Source: Niebla homalea (taxonomy: Eukaryota > Ascomycota > Lecanoromycetes > Lecanorales > Ramalinaceae). From it: a DNA stretch of 64,000 bases. Under the pieces are notes generated by a model. That model was not told where the DNA came from and searched no databases. It worked only from the letters and a program-made list of their open reading frames with translations. The position numbers and the translations under genes are program-made. Numbering within the stretch: the stretch's first letter is position 1; every line of letters starts with the position of its first letter. Of this stretch, positions 21,416 to 32,206 are shown piece by piece. The stretch spans positions 186,001 to 250,000 of the forward strand of contig JAHGAU010000035.1 in NCBI GenBank assembly GCA_019925105.1, written 5' to 3'.

Positions 21416-22395
21416 TCATATATCGTTGGTGCAGGGTCACTGCGGGCTGCTCTACTGCTGGTGGTGGTGGTTGGGGGGGTTCTGTTCGACTGAAAAGGTG
21501 GACGAAGATGATTCCCAATTTTCTATCATCGGTATGCCCTACATCATCGTTCATCCCTACACCGAATTCCTAAAGACCGCTCATCTCCACAATCGCTATC
21601 GCGTTATTCGCGAATCCTCCCTCCTCATCCAGAAATGAGCTCCCATCCACGAACTAGACCCTCTCACCTATAAAGCCATACATGCCTCATAAACACACTC
21701 ACATCACCGCTCTTGAAAAGTAGCATACTCCGCCGCCACAGCCCCCTTACTATCCCTTTCCGCTGCTGCATACAGCCTACCTATCCTATCCCCACCGAGC
21801 AACCACCCCCACCGTAACAACAATCCCTCCTGCTAAAGAGAAGCGCATTCCCTTCCCTTTCCAAACCTATCTCGGGACACAAAGCAAAGCCAAGGAATGG
21901 GTGCAATGAAAGCTCTCCTCTAGTAATACAGGGAGTATGTATGCACGCACTGATACAAAAACAGTATTTCGAAAGGTACCGTGGGAAAGAAGAAAGCGGA
22001 GGGGGTTGTCTTGTGTAATCAGCAATTTTTTCTGTTTACACGAGGGAGGGCGGCGAGATATGTTTTAGCAGGTATGTGGTGTGGATGTTATTACATGGCT
22101 CATGTCATTCATGAAGTGATTGGATGTGCAGATGAGAGAAGAGAAGGGGAGTGTGGTGACTTGTAAAGGATCAGGGCTCATTCATAGAGGAGGGTGCTTT
22201 GCAAAGGCTGGGGTGACAATTTGTTTTTTCGTCAAGTCATTACTCTTACTTTTCTTGCGCATACGCCTGATCAACGTGCTCCCAGTGATTTATCCACTTT
22301 TTAGCCATATCTCTCACACAACCTGGATCTATAACTCGATCTGGAAATCCGAGTCCTCCCCCCCTGACTTCTTCTCCGTCTGCTTCGCCACCCCA
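21416..22395. other. Intergenic between convergent genes, no gene seen
   Basis: About 980 bp between the NLR stop and the S9 peptidase stop, so mainly 3' flanks. The part near 21650-21850 is pyrimidine-rich. Short open frames show no coding character. Confidence 0.45.
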
Positions 22396-24387
22396 TCACT
22401 TATCCAAACACCCCTCCAACAACCGTCCCACCCTCTCCAACATATCCAACAGACCCCTCCTCCCCCTGATTAAGTGTTCCTCTCCCCTAAACCCCACCAT
22501 CTCCACCTCCCCACCCCAATACCTCCAACCCCTGTAGAAAGCCACCGCTTGTCCAATCGGCACCCTTTCATCACTCTCCCCGTGCAGGATCAGCACCTTC
22601 GGTTTCGGCCTCGTATGATCCATTCCCTTCATCAACCAAACCGCGCTACTCTGCCTCGCATACGTACCCTTTTGATTAGAAGCCCAGGGCAGCCTGCCAG
22701 CCACATCTGCCCCGAAATCGGGAATGTCGCTCGTCTCCGTGAAGGCATCCCAGTCGGTGATGCCCGCCCCCGGAATCGCGGCCCGGAAATCGAAATCCTG
22801 CTTCACCAGGGCCAGATAAGTGAGGAAGCCGCCGCCGGACCATCCGCCAATAGCCAAGTTTTCTTCTTCGATGAGGTTGGAGGTGATGCCGTGGTTGATC
22901 ACGGCAACTAGGTCATCATAATCGACGGTGCCGATGCGGCCTTGGATGGCAGAAGCGAAGGCGTCGCCGCGCCCCGAGGAGCCACGGAGGTTGGGGCATA
23001 GGACTGCGTAGCCGCGGGAGAGGAGGTAGGGGCCGCCGTAGTGGTAGAGGAGACCGAAGGTGTTGGTGATGCGATCATAGGGGCCTCCGTGGATAAGGAT
23101 GGCCGTGGGTGGGGGCTTGGTGGTGGACTTTCTTGGTCGAGGGGCGACGTAGAGGGATTCGATGGTTGTGGTGCCGTCGGTGGACGGGAAAATGACTGTG
23201 CTGGGGGTGAAGCTGGCTGCTTGGGCACGGAGGTGTGAACCGTGGTTTGAGAGTTTCTTCAGTCCAGAGTCACTGCGCAGGCGACTGGAGTATACTTCGG
23301 ACGGGCGCTGACAATCACTGGTCACGAAAGCCAGGGTGGGAGATCCAGAGGGGACAACGTGCCAGCTTTGGATTGCTCTGCATTCGGAATGCAGCTGCTG
23401 AGGCACGGTCAAAGTGTTTTTGGACGCAGCAGGATTGTTCAACGCAATAATCCGGTCTGTCATGCCCACATGTCTGCGTATGATGACTGTCTGTCCACAG
23501 GCGTGAATACCTTCCACGTCCTGAAGGTCATCAAAGCTTTCAGCTTCACATAGAACCTCTTCGTCGTTTCCATTTTTCACAAGCCTGTAACCATCGCTGT
23601 TATTGTCTATTGGAAGTCTATATGGAACATGACTAGAGCACGAAGTTCCTGGTCTGAGTGCGGCAACAAAATAGAGAGAATCGTCTACCCAGACAAGGGA
23701 TTCTGTTGGATCGGGGAAGTGATGTATTGTGCGAATCGCACCATCGCCGATCGAACAGATGTGAAAGTGGGACCCATCACAGATAGCCGAGTTCAGCCCA
23801 GGCTCTGGCTCTGTGCTGAAAGCGATACGCTCCGAATTGGGACTCCACGCCACATAAGTAACGTGCCTCCCGACCTCCAAGTATTGCGCCTTCCTGCTGC
23901 GGACATCCAGAATGCGGAGAATGTTATATTCCAAATGCTCACCATAGACCTTGACCGGTGTACTCCTCTGTTCATGTGGACTAATATAGGCAATGAATTG
24001 GCCATCCGGGCTCCACTGAACACTCTTAATACTTGCCCTTTTCTCGACGTCAGTAACGAAACATGGCTCACCGCCGGTAAGGTTGACAAGGTAAATAGCC
24101 GATGATTCTCCTCTTCCTGATGGATCACCTCGATCAGAGACAAAAGCAATCAGACTCTCCTCTACAGGGTTCCAGCATGGCAAAATGTCCTTGTGCAGTC
24201 CAGAAGTGATTTGGTGTGCAGAGCCAGCCGTGTCGGTGTCACCAAGCCAGATGCTGGATTTGGACTCTTTCGCAAGTGTAGCAAGAGAGTAGAGAACGCG
24301 ATCGCCGGATGGAGAGACTTGGACTGAAGATGGCACTGGCAGATCGACAAGGTCTTCCGCTGCGAAAGGTTGCACCGCATTATCCAT
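22396..24387 (-). CDS. S9 family acylaminoacyl/dipeptidyl peptidase
   Basis: Serine peptidase of the prolyl oligopeptidase clan, with an N-terminal beta-propeller and a C-terminal alpha/beta hydrolase. It is a single exon of 663 residues. The start is the ATG at 24387 in CCACCATGG context; the frame extends 15 nt further upstream only with a non-ATG codon. The propeller shows WD-like repeats such as SIKSVQWSPDGQFIAYISP and VAWSPNSERIAFSTEP. In the catalytic domain I see TAILIHGGPYDRITNTFGLL, PNLRGSSGRGDAF, GGWSGGGF with Ser near 517, LILHGESDERVP with Asp near 606, and GEEHLIR with His near 638, a complete triad. There is no signal peptide, so a cytosolic oligopeptidase is likely. The gene shows the C-rich to G-rich coding-strand switch. 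Confidence 0.93.
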   Translation of the reverse strand: MDNAVQPFAAEDLVDLPVPSSVQVSPSGDRVLYSLATLAKESKSSIWLGDTDTAGSAHQITSGLHKDILPCWNPVEESLIAFVSDRGDPSGRGESSAIYLVNLTGGEPCFVTDVEKRASIKSVQWSPDGQFIAYISPHEQRSTPVKVYGEHLEYNILRILDVRSRKAQYLEVGRHVTYVAWSPNSERIAFSTEPEPGLNSAICDGSHFHICSIGDGAIRTIHHFPDPTESLVWVDDSLYFVAALRPGTSCSSHVPYRLPIDNNSDGYRLVKNGNDEEVLCEAESFDDLQDVEGIHACGQTVIIRRHVGMTDRIIALNNPAASKNTLTVPQQLHSECRAIQSWHVVPSGSPTLAFVTSDCQRPSEVYSSRLRSDSGLKKLSNHGSHLRAQAASFTPSTVIFPSTDGTTTIESLYVAPRPRKSTTKPPPTAILIHGGPYDRITNTFGLLYHYGGPYLLSRGYAVLCPNLRGSSGRGDAFASAIQGRIGTVDYDDLVAVINHGITSNLIEEENLAIGGWSGGGFLTYLALVKQDFDFRAAIPGAGITDWDAFTETSDIPDFGADVAGRLPWASNQKGTYARQSSAVWLMKGMDHTRPKPKVLILHGESDERVPIGQAVAFYRGWRYWGGEVEMVGFRGEEHLIRGRRGLLDMLERVGRLLEGCLDK

Positions 24388-25008
24388 GGTGGAGAAATGC
24401 AACTGAGCGATGGACTGGATGACTCGATTGAAGGATTCGTAGATCTGCTAAGAGCTTGTACAGGCAAATTGGTTGGTAGGGCGTTACCTCACATAAATTA
24501 AAATGACGAGGTTGATGAAAACTGCAATCGAACAGATGTTTTCTATGTTTATCTTTGCCATCAAATTCATAGGGTTTGTTGAAACGTTCTCCAAGCGTTC
24601 ATGGCCACATTTGAAATATTCAGTGAGCATTAAGATGCCTTGAGGAAATTGTTAAGTGGGAGCATGCCAAATATGCAGAGCGCTTAGGCATTCGCTTTGG
24701 AGATGGGCTAACCGCTCAATTATCGTCGAATCCATTTCAAGTGGCCACCGCGCTAATAAATTATCGATTTTCAGGCTTTTTTTGTATGAGTAATTTTGGT
24801 TTTTAATTAAAAAAAGTTAAACCCAAAAATACTCATACAGAAAAAAGGTGCAGACTCTTAGGGCGGTGGCCACTTGAAATGAATTCGACGATAGGAAGGT
24901 ACTTAAAAGACGCGTGGAGCTACTTGCGACCAACTGCGAACTCATTGATTCATGAACACATCATGCATCATGCATTGCTGTACCAGAAAAATAGCCCCCA
25001 ACGACAGA
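24388..25008. other. Intergenic with MITE
   Basis: About 620 bp between the peptidase start and the end of the next minus-strand gene. It holds the foldback element described separately at 24721..24893 and nothing else I can name. Confidence 0.5.
24721..24893. mobile_element. MITE-like foldback element, Tc1/mariner-type ends
   Basis: A 173-bp non-coding element. Its ends, 24721..24751 and 24863..24893, are 31-bp terminal inverted repeats identical at 30 of 31 positions (C/T mismatch at position 12). Both ends carry TA, which fits the TA target duplication of Tc1/mariner (pogo/Fot1-like) elements. A second, AT-rich inverted repeat pairs about 24776-24800 with 24821-24847 (GTATGAGTA against TACTCATAC), so most of the element could fold into one long hairpin. 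It has no open reading frame, so it could move only with a transposase supplied in trans. The superfamily assignment is inferred from size and the TA ends only. Confidence 0.82.
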
Positions 25009-25754
25009 CTACCCATGTCGTGCCTCTTCCGCAAGGATTTCCTGATACGCATCCTTAACCATTCTGTCCATTTCTTCCTTGTCAAGTCGCCTCTTTTCCT
25101 TTGCAAGAACCTCAGCCTCGACGAGTGGTGCAATGACGCTCTTATAGACACCAGAGATATATACCTCCGCCATTCTGACCCGACCCATTTGCTCCTTCAG
25201 GCGGTCCAGCGAATGCTCATCTCGGCCAGTCTCTGGCATTCTACCCTCATTCCAGAGCTTCATGTCAAATTCGATGTAACGCCTCTCTTCTTGTACTGTG
25301 ATCCAGATTCTCCGAGCAGTGTCTGGCTGAAGCTCTTCGAATTTCTTGAGAAGCTTTGCATGTAGAGGGGAGAGCGAGTCACTAGCTTTCCACTCGTTGA
25401 TCAATTGTTGCCGCTCGTTCAAGAGGCGCCAGCCGGCGTTTAGGTTGAATCTGGGCCAACCCATGTGCTTGACGCTAGCCTTTTTCTCTTCATTGTCGTT
25501 ACCGTGTTCGTCTTCCCAGCTTAATGATGATACTTCAGGAGGCAAGATATCTGGTGGGTCTGGCCAGGGCGGAAGTGCTGGAGCATCTTTCTTTTTCTTG
25601 GATTTGGGGGCAGGCAAAGGTTTCCGAACCTTGTCGTTCTGTTTTCGAGGAGCCGAGTCCTCCGCCTTGCGTTTTTAGTCGACTTTGGATCCGGACGGTT
25701 CACCCTTTTACTGGCCTGCGAGAGCTGTTGCAAGGGTCTAGCTGGAGGTACCAT
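25009..25754 (-). CDS. Unknown basic, coiled-coil-rich protein
   Basis: I do not recognise the family. The main frame encodes 219 codons with strong coding character: a Lys-rich patch (PKSKKKKDAPALPPWPDPP), GWPRFNLNAGWRLLNERQQL, DTARRIWITVQEERRYIEF and a long charged helix ending KDAYQEILAEEARHG. An ATG at 25754 opens a 17-codon first exon (MVPPARPLQQLSQASKR). It joins the main exon (from 25665) in phase through a 38-bp intron with GTGAAC donor, ACTAAAAAC branch-like site and CAAG acceptor. That intron is unusually short, so the 5' end is uncertain. The predicted length is 235 residues. The Arg-rich, acid-poor start could be a mitochondrial presequence, but this is speculation. Confidence 0.65.
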
Positions 25755-26785
25755 AGCGTTCTATCACCCTTGATGTTGAGTTGTAGTCTCTGGAGGGACA
25801 GAGCGATCCTGCTGAAGCGCAATTGGTGGAGGGGAATGTGCCTCAGAGTGTGGCTAATGACTGAAATAAGGCGACAGATACTGATTGGATATGGGACCTA
25901 TTAAGACAGAGTGAGACCAAACGAAACGATAAGGATAGTATTTTGTACTGTCAGACTGGCCAAGTAGGAGAGGCTACCTACAATTGTGGTAGCCTACAGG
26001 CAAGGATGGCTTGCACCGAACTGAGGCTGCTCAATGAATGAAAATCACACTCTGGTGATTATGCATGTTAGACTGGCTCAAGTAGTACACTGCTAGCGAT
26101 GGATAAAAGATTGGATCATGTGTAAAATGATGAGGATACAATGGCTGGTGTCGAAGAAATGCGGCAGCAGTGTCAATGACACAAGGTGCAATAGGACCAC
26201 GGCCTTCAGCCACGGGGCAGGAAAGTTTCAAACAGGAAAGAACGATCCTTCCAATTCTTGAAACAAGTAGCCAGCGTGGTCATGTTACACAATTGTCTCA
26301 TGACTTGACCAAGTTTGCTCGCCGATATCGAATGACCTTTTTGCTAGTCGAAAAGCAAAAACCATTGAAACATGCTACATGTGTATACTGAGTACACAAG
26401 AGAACCTGCATAAGGCGGGTTATGTTGTAGGCGAACACTGATGCCTGACGGGGATTCGTGGGGTGGCGTGACTGAGGCTTTCGAAGCTGGATGAAACAGT
26501 TTGACGAACCCAAAGTAGTACAAGTATTGAAATTTGTATCAGCTGCAGGCCTTCACTGTCCAGAAAATATCCCATTCAGCTAGGACCAAAAAGTCAATAT
26601 TGGAAGAGCTTGGATGAATCGAACAAGATTGGATCTTATACATGAATCAGAATCTCTGGGCAGCCAGCCAGGGCGATGTTGGATGTCACCCAAACCCGCC
26701 CTCATTTTCTTCAAACCCTCTCTTCTCCACTGAAGACGCTCCTGCTCTAGCAACGAACCACCTTCGTAACGCCTCACTAATTCCC
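25755..26785. other. Intergenic, no gene seen
   Basis: About 1 kb between two minus-strand genes. No frame shows coding bias or homology. It includes the promoter of the unknown gene at 25754 and the 3' flank of the bL27m gene. Confidence 0.45.
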
Positions 26786-27646
26786 TCACTTCTTCTTCTT
26801 TGATCCCTTGGCCTGACGAGCTTTCCGACTCTTCAAACTCTTCGCCGCCGCCACCCTAGCCTTGCTCGCGGTCCTCTTCCTCCACGCCAAGAACCTTTCC
26901 CCAGGCTTGAACTTCCTCACTTTGACATTTGCCCTCTCAGCAGCGCGCCCAATACTCCAATTGGTCTCCCTGAACTGATACCCCTGACTCATCTTCAACT
27001 CCGGTCTCGACTCCTTCGCCACCGCTTCCCTCTCCTGCATGCTCTGCCCCCTCACCAGAACACTACCCGTATCTTCCACCCCACCCGTCTCGGTGCCTGC
27101 CAAGTCCTCGCCATCCTCTCTCTTCCGCACCTCTAACCCCAATCTCCTCATCCTCTTCGCCCCCACCGGCCTGGGCAAAGTACCCCCCCTCTCAAAGACA
27201 ATCCCAATATACTTCCGCCACTGCACCCCACTCCCATCCTGCTGGCCCAATCTGCCCGCACCACCATATCCGATCCCCCTCCACCGATCCTTGTAATAAC
27301 ACACATAACCCTTTTCTTTCGCGAAGATCGTGTGGTCCCGTCCCATACCGACGTTCTCGCCGGGGAACCAGTGGGTGCCCCGCTGACGGAAGATGATGGT
27401 GCCCGGGACGACCAGCTCGGTGGCGCCGCGTTTGGCGCCCAGGCGTTTCCCGGGGCCCGGGGCGGCTTTGTTGGCGCGGCCTTGGGCGGCGTGGCTGGCG
27501 GGGCGGTACTGGATCTTTTGGGGATGAGTGGGTTGTTGGGGCATGGCAGTCAATTCAGGATAGAGGAAGGGTAGAGCAGGAGCGAATTGTCCATGGCGGG
27601 TGATGCATGGGCGGAATGCCAACTGGGCCAGCGATCGAGGAGCCAT
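26786..27646 (-). CDS. MRPL27: Mitochondrial large-subunit ribosomal protein bL27m
   Basis: Structural protein of the mitoribosome peptidyl-transferase region. Single exon, 286 residues, ATG at 27646; the frame is open further upstream only from a non-ATG codon. A short presequence ([20 protein letters not shown]) is followed by the L27 core: [60 protein letters not shown] and GYVCYYKD. The core takes up about residues 50-140. The C-terminal half is a fungal mitochondrial extension, rich in Arg/Lys and ending in KKKK. The N-terminal half of the coding strand is C-rich and the C-terminal half G-rich. It is divergent from LCL2 with about 230 bp between the starts. Confidence 0.93.
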   Translation of the reverse strand: MAPRSLAQLAFRPCITRHGQFAPALPFLYPELTAMPQQPTHPQKIQYRPASHAAQGRANKAAPGPGKRLGAKRGATELVVPGTIIFRQRGTHWFPGENVGMGRDHTIFAKEKGYVCYYKDRWRGIGYGGAGRLGQQDGSGVQWRKYIGIVFERGGTLPRPVGAKRMRRLGLEVRKREDGEDLAGTETGGVEDTGSVLVRGQSMQEREAVAKESRPELKMSQGYQFRETNWSIGRAAERANVKVRKFKPGERFLAWRKRTASKARVAAAKSLKSRKARQAKGSKKKK

Positions 27647-27877
27647 TGCTGGGGAAAAGGAAGCGAGGTGAATGGGGACAATGAGATGTCGTCTCCAATT
27701 CTGCGCGCGAGTGTGAGATGGATGCGGGCTGTTAGGTTGACGTTGCCCAACCTTCTTCGACGGCAAAAATCCAATTGCGCCAATTGTCGATCACGTGACG
27801 TTCAATCGATTCGCAGAAAATAAAAGATGAAATGGACACTTCAATTCTCTCCGTCCAACTGCCCAAGATTGTACACC

Positions 27878-28438
27878 ATGCATTCCCTGCTCACAATAAT
27901 CCTCCTCTGTCTCGCCACACTATCCTCCGCACAATTCCAATTCTTCGAGCAAATGTTCCAAGGCGGCTCCCAACAAGCCCACCCTCACCAGCAACATCAA
28001 CAGCAGCAGCAGAACGTGCCCTCCGATTCGGAATGGTACCAACGCAATTATGAGGGTGGTACGTCCGTCCCCGTTTTCCCTACCTATTTTCTGCTTCTCC
28101 ATCCCAAATCCTTTCTTGCAGTCTCTCCATTCTTCCCCCTCTGATTTTTTCCACTCACTTTCTTGCCCTTTTCCCCCACCCCCACAAAACCCCAAAAAAA
28201 CACCTTCCTCAGCGGGCTAACAACAAGCAACACGGAACCAACAGCACACTGCACCAACTACCTCTGCCCCTCCACCCTGGCGTGCGTGCACTTCCCCCAC
28301 CACTGCCCCTGCCCGTTCCCCAGCCAGGAGGACAAAGTGGAGTTGGCGGATGGGAGCGCCATCTGTGTGAGCAAAGGCGGGTTCGTGCGGGGCGAGGTCG
28401 CGGGGAAAGTCGGGTTGGCTAGGAAGGGGGTTTTGTGA
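27878..28438 (+). CDS. LCL2: LCL2-like secreted/ER Cys-rich protein
   Basis: Long chronological lifespan protein 2 family, linked to ER-associated degradation in yeast. Exons are 27878..28058 and 28245..28438, 124 residues, with a 186-bp intron (branch GCTAAC). The start ATG in ACACCATG context opens a clear signal peptide ([18 protein letters not shown]) followed by QFQFFEQMF, the family hallmark. A His/Gln-rich stretch, [14 protein letters not shown], and the cysteine core come next ([36 protein letters not shown] at the end). An upstream in-frame ATG at 27827 exists but would bury the signal peptide. Length and cysteine pattern are normal for the family. Confidence 0.94.
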
Positions 28439-29039
28439 GGGAAGATTGGCTGAATCAGATCTTTGGAGGCGGATGATGGGTAGGGGGGGGGGTTGATGGA
28501 GGTGTTGATGGAGGTGTGTGGGGTATTACAGGGGAACAAGGTGATGGTTTTGAGGATGGAAGGGGGGGAGGGAATGGGGGGAAAGAAGGGTGAATGTGGA
28601 AGAGGAATGGTAGGATGGGGTTGATGGGTGTCTGAGTGCACGATATAGAGGGAAGGCGATGGGTCTTCACGGTGTCTGTCGTGGGTTGGGCGAAGTTGTG
28701 TGGAGGCTGTGGCCTGGAGGACTGGTTTACCAGGATTCTGGTTGTGGAACGGATCGAGAAATGCATCTGGAGGCCAAGCAGGATCCCCTCATCAAGATAT
28801 GAGATTCAGATATTCCATGTATCAACACCAAAATCGCACGTTTTGCATGAACCGCCGCCCTTTCTGTCTTCCTATCATTCCGTGTCCCTCACAAATCTTC
28901 GCGTACTCCACATCCCCTCCTTTCCCAACCCCCAATAACCAGGATCCTCCCCCCCTTCCCCCCCCACCCTCGGCTTCTCCGACCGCGCAAAGCGCAGCCA
29001 TGATGAATCATACTCCCCGGCCCCGAAGTGCAAAGCCCC
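28439..29039. other. Intergenic, G-rich then C-rich low complexity
   Basis: About 600 bp. The G-rich skew at the end of LCL2 carries on to about 28640, and the strand then becomes C-rich from about 28850. No credible gene. Confidence 0.4.
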
Positions 29040-30475
29040 TAGTCCAATACCGCACCATCCCTTCCTCCACCTGTCCATCCGCCCAAACCCTGGCTGACTC
29101 CTCCATCCAACCCCAACCCCAACGATTTCCTCCAACGCCTCGTGCCCATAGCACCGCGAGCGCCGGAGGTGACCTTGGGGTCGTACTTAAACACAATGTT
29201 AGAAACCTACGGAAATCGGCCGTCGAGAGGCGCTGAGTGAGCCCGTTCTGCCGCGCGGAGAGGATGGCGGGGCTGGTGATGCGGATGGGCCATGACGCTG
29301 TGTCTTCGAAGGGGAAGCAATTGGGGATGTCCTGTGGGAGGAGCACTCACGGAGGAGAGATAGACCTGATCCCCACGGATGGTGCTCAAGGCAACGAGGG
29401 CGCAGTCGGTGTGGTAGTAGAAGCGAATGAGGTCGGTGAGGGAAGTTGCCTAGGTTGCTCACCTTTGCAGCGGATGGTGGTGAAGCGGCTGTCGAGGGGG
29501 GTGCGGCGGTGTAGCTGATGGCGTCGTCGAGTTTGTCGCGGAGGGTGGTGGTTAGTTCCTCGATGAGTTGGAGATCATGAGGGGATGCTGGGGTAGCGCG
29601 ATGGATGTCGTGACGTAGTATAATGAAATTGCTCTTTCGGAGATGAAGGGAAAAGGTTTGCGGCGGGCTTCAAGATATCTGAGCTGTTTGGAGTTGCTAC
29701 TGGAGCATAATAGGTGAGTGCCATTAGTGTATCGGTGGCGGCAGTAATGATCGTGGCCACCGGGGATGCTGTCTATCGTACCATATGGAGTCTTCTCAGC
29801 TAAGTTAAAGTCGTGTGGCTCGCGCATATGGGTAAGAGCGATGATGGTCTCCGCTCCTTCCGAACGCAATTGTCGGACCAGGTTGATAGCGGTCTCTGAA
29901 GCAGAGAGGTATGTCAGATCGGGTGGAAGTGCATTGATAGTATCTAGCCTTAGAACTAAAATTAACATTGACAGCTTGCATCTGAGCTTGACCCACCTTG
30001 CCCACCTACCACTCTCTTTCCCCTATTAGATCTCAGCAGCGTCTCGGCAGTCAGACCGAGAGCAAAAGAGCCGACCTAGACCAATCCTGCCAATCTACAT
30101 ACCGTTTGGAGACTCTATGATGGTGTATCTCGGATTTTTGGCGGGCGCTGTATCACAGAAGTCTGGACGAGGGCTAGAATCCAAAACGTGGGCAAGGAGC
30201 CAGGGGAAGTCGCATAACGTGCTGAGGTACTCAAATTGGGGCACCCCAAAATCGAGATTGTGATTCTGGGTATAATCATTAGGAGTCCGGATTTGGCGTT
30301 GAATAAGACTGACCTCAATACATGCTGCATTTGTTCCTACACTGTTCAGAATTGAGACCATATGTTTGCCCCCGATAATGGCACTCTTGAGGCTTGGATG
30401 GAAGGCATCACTGGAGAATAAAGTGAGTAGCTGAGGTTGATCTGCATGCTCGGAAAGGATGGGTAAGTGATCGAC
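29040..30475 (-). pseudogene. Decayed 5'-nucleotidase / metallophosphoesterase
   Basis: Remnant of a fungal 5'-nucleotidase-family metallophosphatase. Pieces lie in the right order but in different frames: QPQLLTLFSSDAFHPSL (about 30435), MVSILNSVGTNAACIE and NHNLDFGVPQFEYLSTLCDF (about 30350-30190), ETIIALTHMREPHDFN and GGHDHY (about 29870-29740), LDSRFTTIRCK (about 29480), STIRGDQVY (about 29385), IPNCFPFEDT (about 29325) and VSNIVFKYDPKVTSGAR (about 29200). There are several frameshifts, and a TAG sits where RFP-Q-VSN is expected, near 29212. Metal-site residues have changed: family GDAFN reads SDAFH and GNHDLDFG reads ENHNLDFG. No start is recognisable and no alternative splicing rescues the frame, so it is almost surely non-functional. 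Boundaries are approximate. Confidence 0.85.
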
Positions 30476-31024
30476 GACTGCTTAGAAACACAAGACGCCT
30501 ATGCCATCAACATAGTTCTTAGACTCTAATATTGGATCGTGCACCTCCAACTGGCTCTGTCGAATCAGGTCAGTGCTGCCAATAGGAGGTATCTTGGTAG
30601 GATTGTTGAAACACTCAATTGATATGGCAAATATCGTTGAAATGCAAAAGACGCAGATCTGGCGCCGTATCATTACACTGCGTGGATTGGAACACAAGTG
30701 CAGCTGATCCACAACCGAATGGGGAGGAGGGTTTAATGTAGTGTTGTGGGACTTCAGAACGACGATGGAGCCAGCTTCAGCTTTCAGAGCGACGACACGC
30801 AATGAGACCATGAGATGCGAGATCGGCGTGTTCATACCACGGGCACGGCTAAATCTGCTTGAAGCATAGTGCCGCTAATATTAGACAGAAGAAATGAATG
30901 TAAGAGATCGGATGGTCAAACCGACATGTCCACGTACGTCCACAACCAAGTCTGACGAAAGCGCCATATGCTTTGCTCCTGGCTTCTGGAGATTTGGATT
31001 GTATGATTGCTATCTTGAAGTCGG
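30476..31024. other. Pseudogene upstream region / intergenic
   Basis: About 550 bp between the pseudogene remnant and the stop of the WW gene. It may contain an eroded first exon of the pseudogene, but I could not find the expected family N-terminus. Nothing else seen. Confidence 0.4.
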
Positions 31025-31816
31025 TCAATCTCTCAGCCATGCCCTTCTTTTCTCTTCCTTTCTCTCCTTCCTCTTCTCCTTGAAGGCCTTCAATTCCTGT
31101 TTGCTCAATTTCTTGCCAGCTCTTTCGGCTTTGAGAGACTTCCCATTATGACTATTCGCAGCAGCATCCACATCAAAGAATGCGGACATCTGCCTCCTAG
31201 ATTTATTTTCATCGTTGTGATTGTCCGAATTGATCTCGTTGGGCTGCCATTTTCCTGTAAAGCGATTGAAGGTGCCTGTGGCAGTGTAGATCGTTGATGG
31301 ATCTGCTTCGGATGCTGCAGCAGGGTCGGAAGGATCGAGAGATGGATTGGCAGCTTTGGCATAAGATGCATCAGGATCGTAATCGCCATGGATGGCGGGA
31401 TTGTAGCCAGTATAATCCTGCGCTTGTACTGCTTGAGGCTGGGTAGGATCGGTGCCCGGTGCTCTGTCCGGTATTCTGTCGTAGTTGCCTACTCCAGGTG
31501 CGCTGGGTTGCTGTGGGGCGTCAGGGACGCGAGGATTAGTCCAGGTAGAGACCTGTGTGAAACGATTGTAGAAATAGAAAGCCTGGGCATTTTCATCCCA
31601 TACAGGATCCCATCCATCATCCTCTACCGGCGGTGCTTCTCGCGGTAGAGGTGGTACAGGTTCTGCGGGCAGGGGAGGAATGTCTGCTGATGTGCCTTCT
31701 CTATGCTGAGTGGTGTTCACGACTTCACCATCTTCAGAGACACTATCCGAAGTAGGGTCCTCTTCAGTAGAGGGAGGCTCCTGTTGCTCATCGTCTCTAT
31801 GTCGTGATTCCGCCAT
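31025..31816 (-). CDS. WW-domain protein
   Basis: Single-exon protein of 263 residues with one N-terminal WW domain. The start is ATG at 31816 (MAESRHRDDEQQEPPSTEED), an acidic disordered lead. The WW domain lies at about residues 66-97 (DGWDPVWDENAQAFYFYNRF, then TQVSTWTNPRV), with both signature tryptophans and the aromatic pair, so it should bind proline-rich ligands. The middle is Pro/Gln/Asp-rich (GYNPAIHGDYDPDASYAK) and has a conserved-looking TATGTFNRFTGKWQ. The C-terminus is a long Lys/Arg/Glu helix (KLSKQELKAFKEKRKERKEE) ending RAWLRD. The layout suggests a nuclear or splicing-related adaptor, but that is inference. It is divergent from the sugar transporter. Confidence 0.9.
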   Translation of the reverse strand: MAESRHRDDEQQEPPSTEEDPTSDSVSEDGEVVNTTQHREGTSADIPPLPAEPVPPLPREAPPVEDDGWDPVWDENAQAFYFYNRFTQVSTWTNPRVPDAPQQPSAPGVGNYDRIPDRAPGTDPTQPQAVQAQDYTGYNPAIHGDYDPDASYAKAANPSLDPSDPAAASEADPSTIYTATGTFNRFTGKWQPNEINSDNHNDENKSRRQMSAFFDVDAAANSHNGKSLKAERAGKKLSKQELKAFKEKRKERKEEKRRAWLRD

Positions 31817-32206
31817 GTTGAAGTTGTGCCAGCATATCCAAAAGTGACATGTAAATTCGCAATCATGAGTGACCAGAGAAGTAAAAAGCTGCAGCTTCCG
31901 CAGTCGTTTCTCATTGGTTCGATTTGAAACACATGCATGACTAATTAGCTTGACGAGTTAGCTAACGCCAAGCAACAACGTTCGATCGTCATGTCATTGC
32001 CTACCGAACATTCCCCTCGTTCATATGACTGCACAACAGAGATTTTCATGCAAGTTATCGACCAGGATGGCCTGCTGACAGTCATAGTGATCGGTCCGCC
32101 ACACTTGGGTACATAACCCTCTGCCTGTGTACATTGTCGCAACCTTCTCCAAGATTTGGACTGCACTTCCTGTACTTTGTCAGTAATAGGCAATTTAGTC
32201 GCCAAA
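31817..32206. promoter_or_regulatory. Divergent intergenic region WW protein / sugar transporter
   Basis: 390 bp with both promoters. A TGTCATTGCC/ATCGTC-rich stretch is present, but I cannot name a regulatory site with confidence. Confidence 0.35.

Noticed and set aside
28700..29236. 178-codon plus-strand frame
   Set aside because: Low-complexity Pro/Ser composition and antisense to the metallophosphatase remnant.
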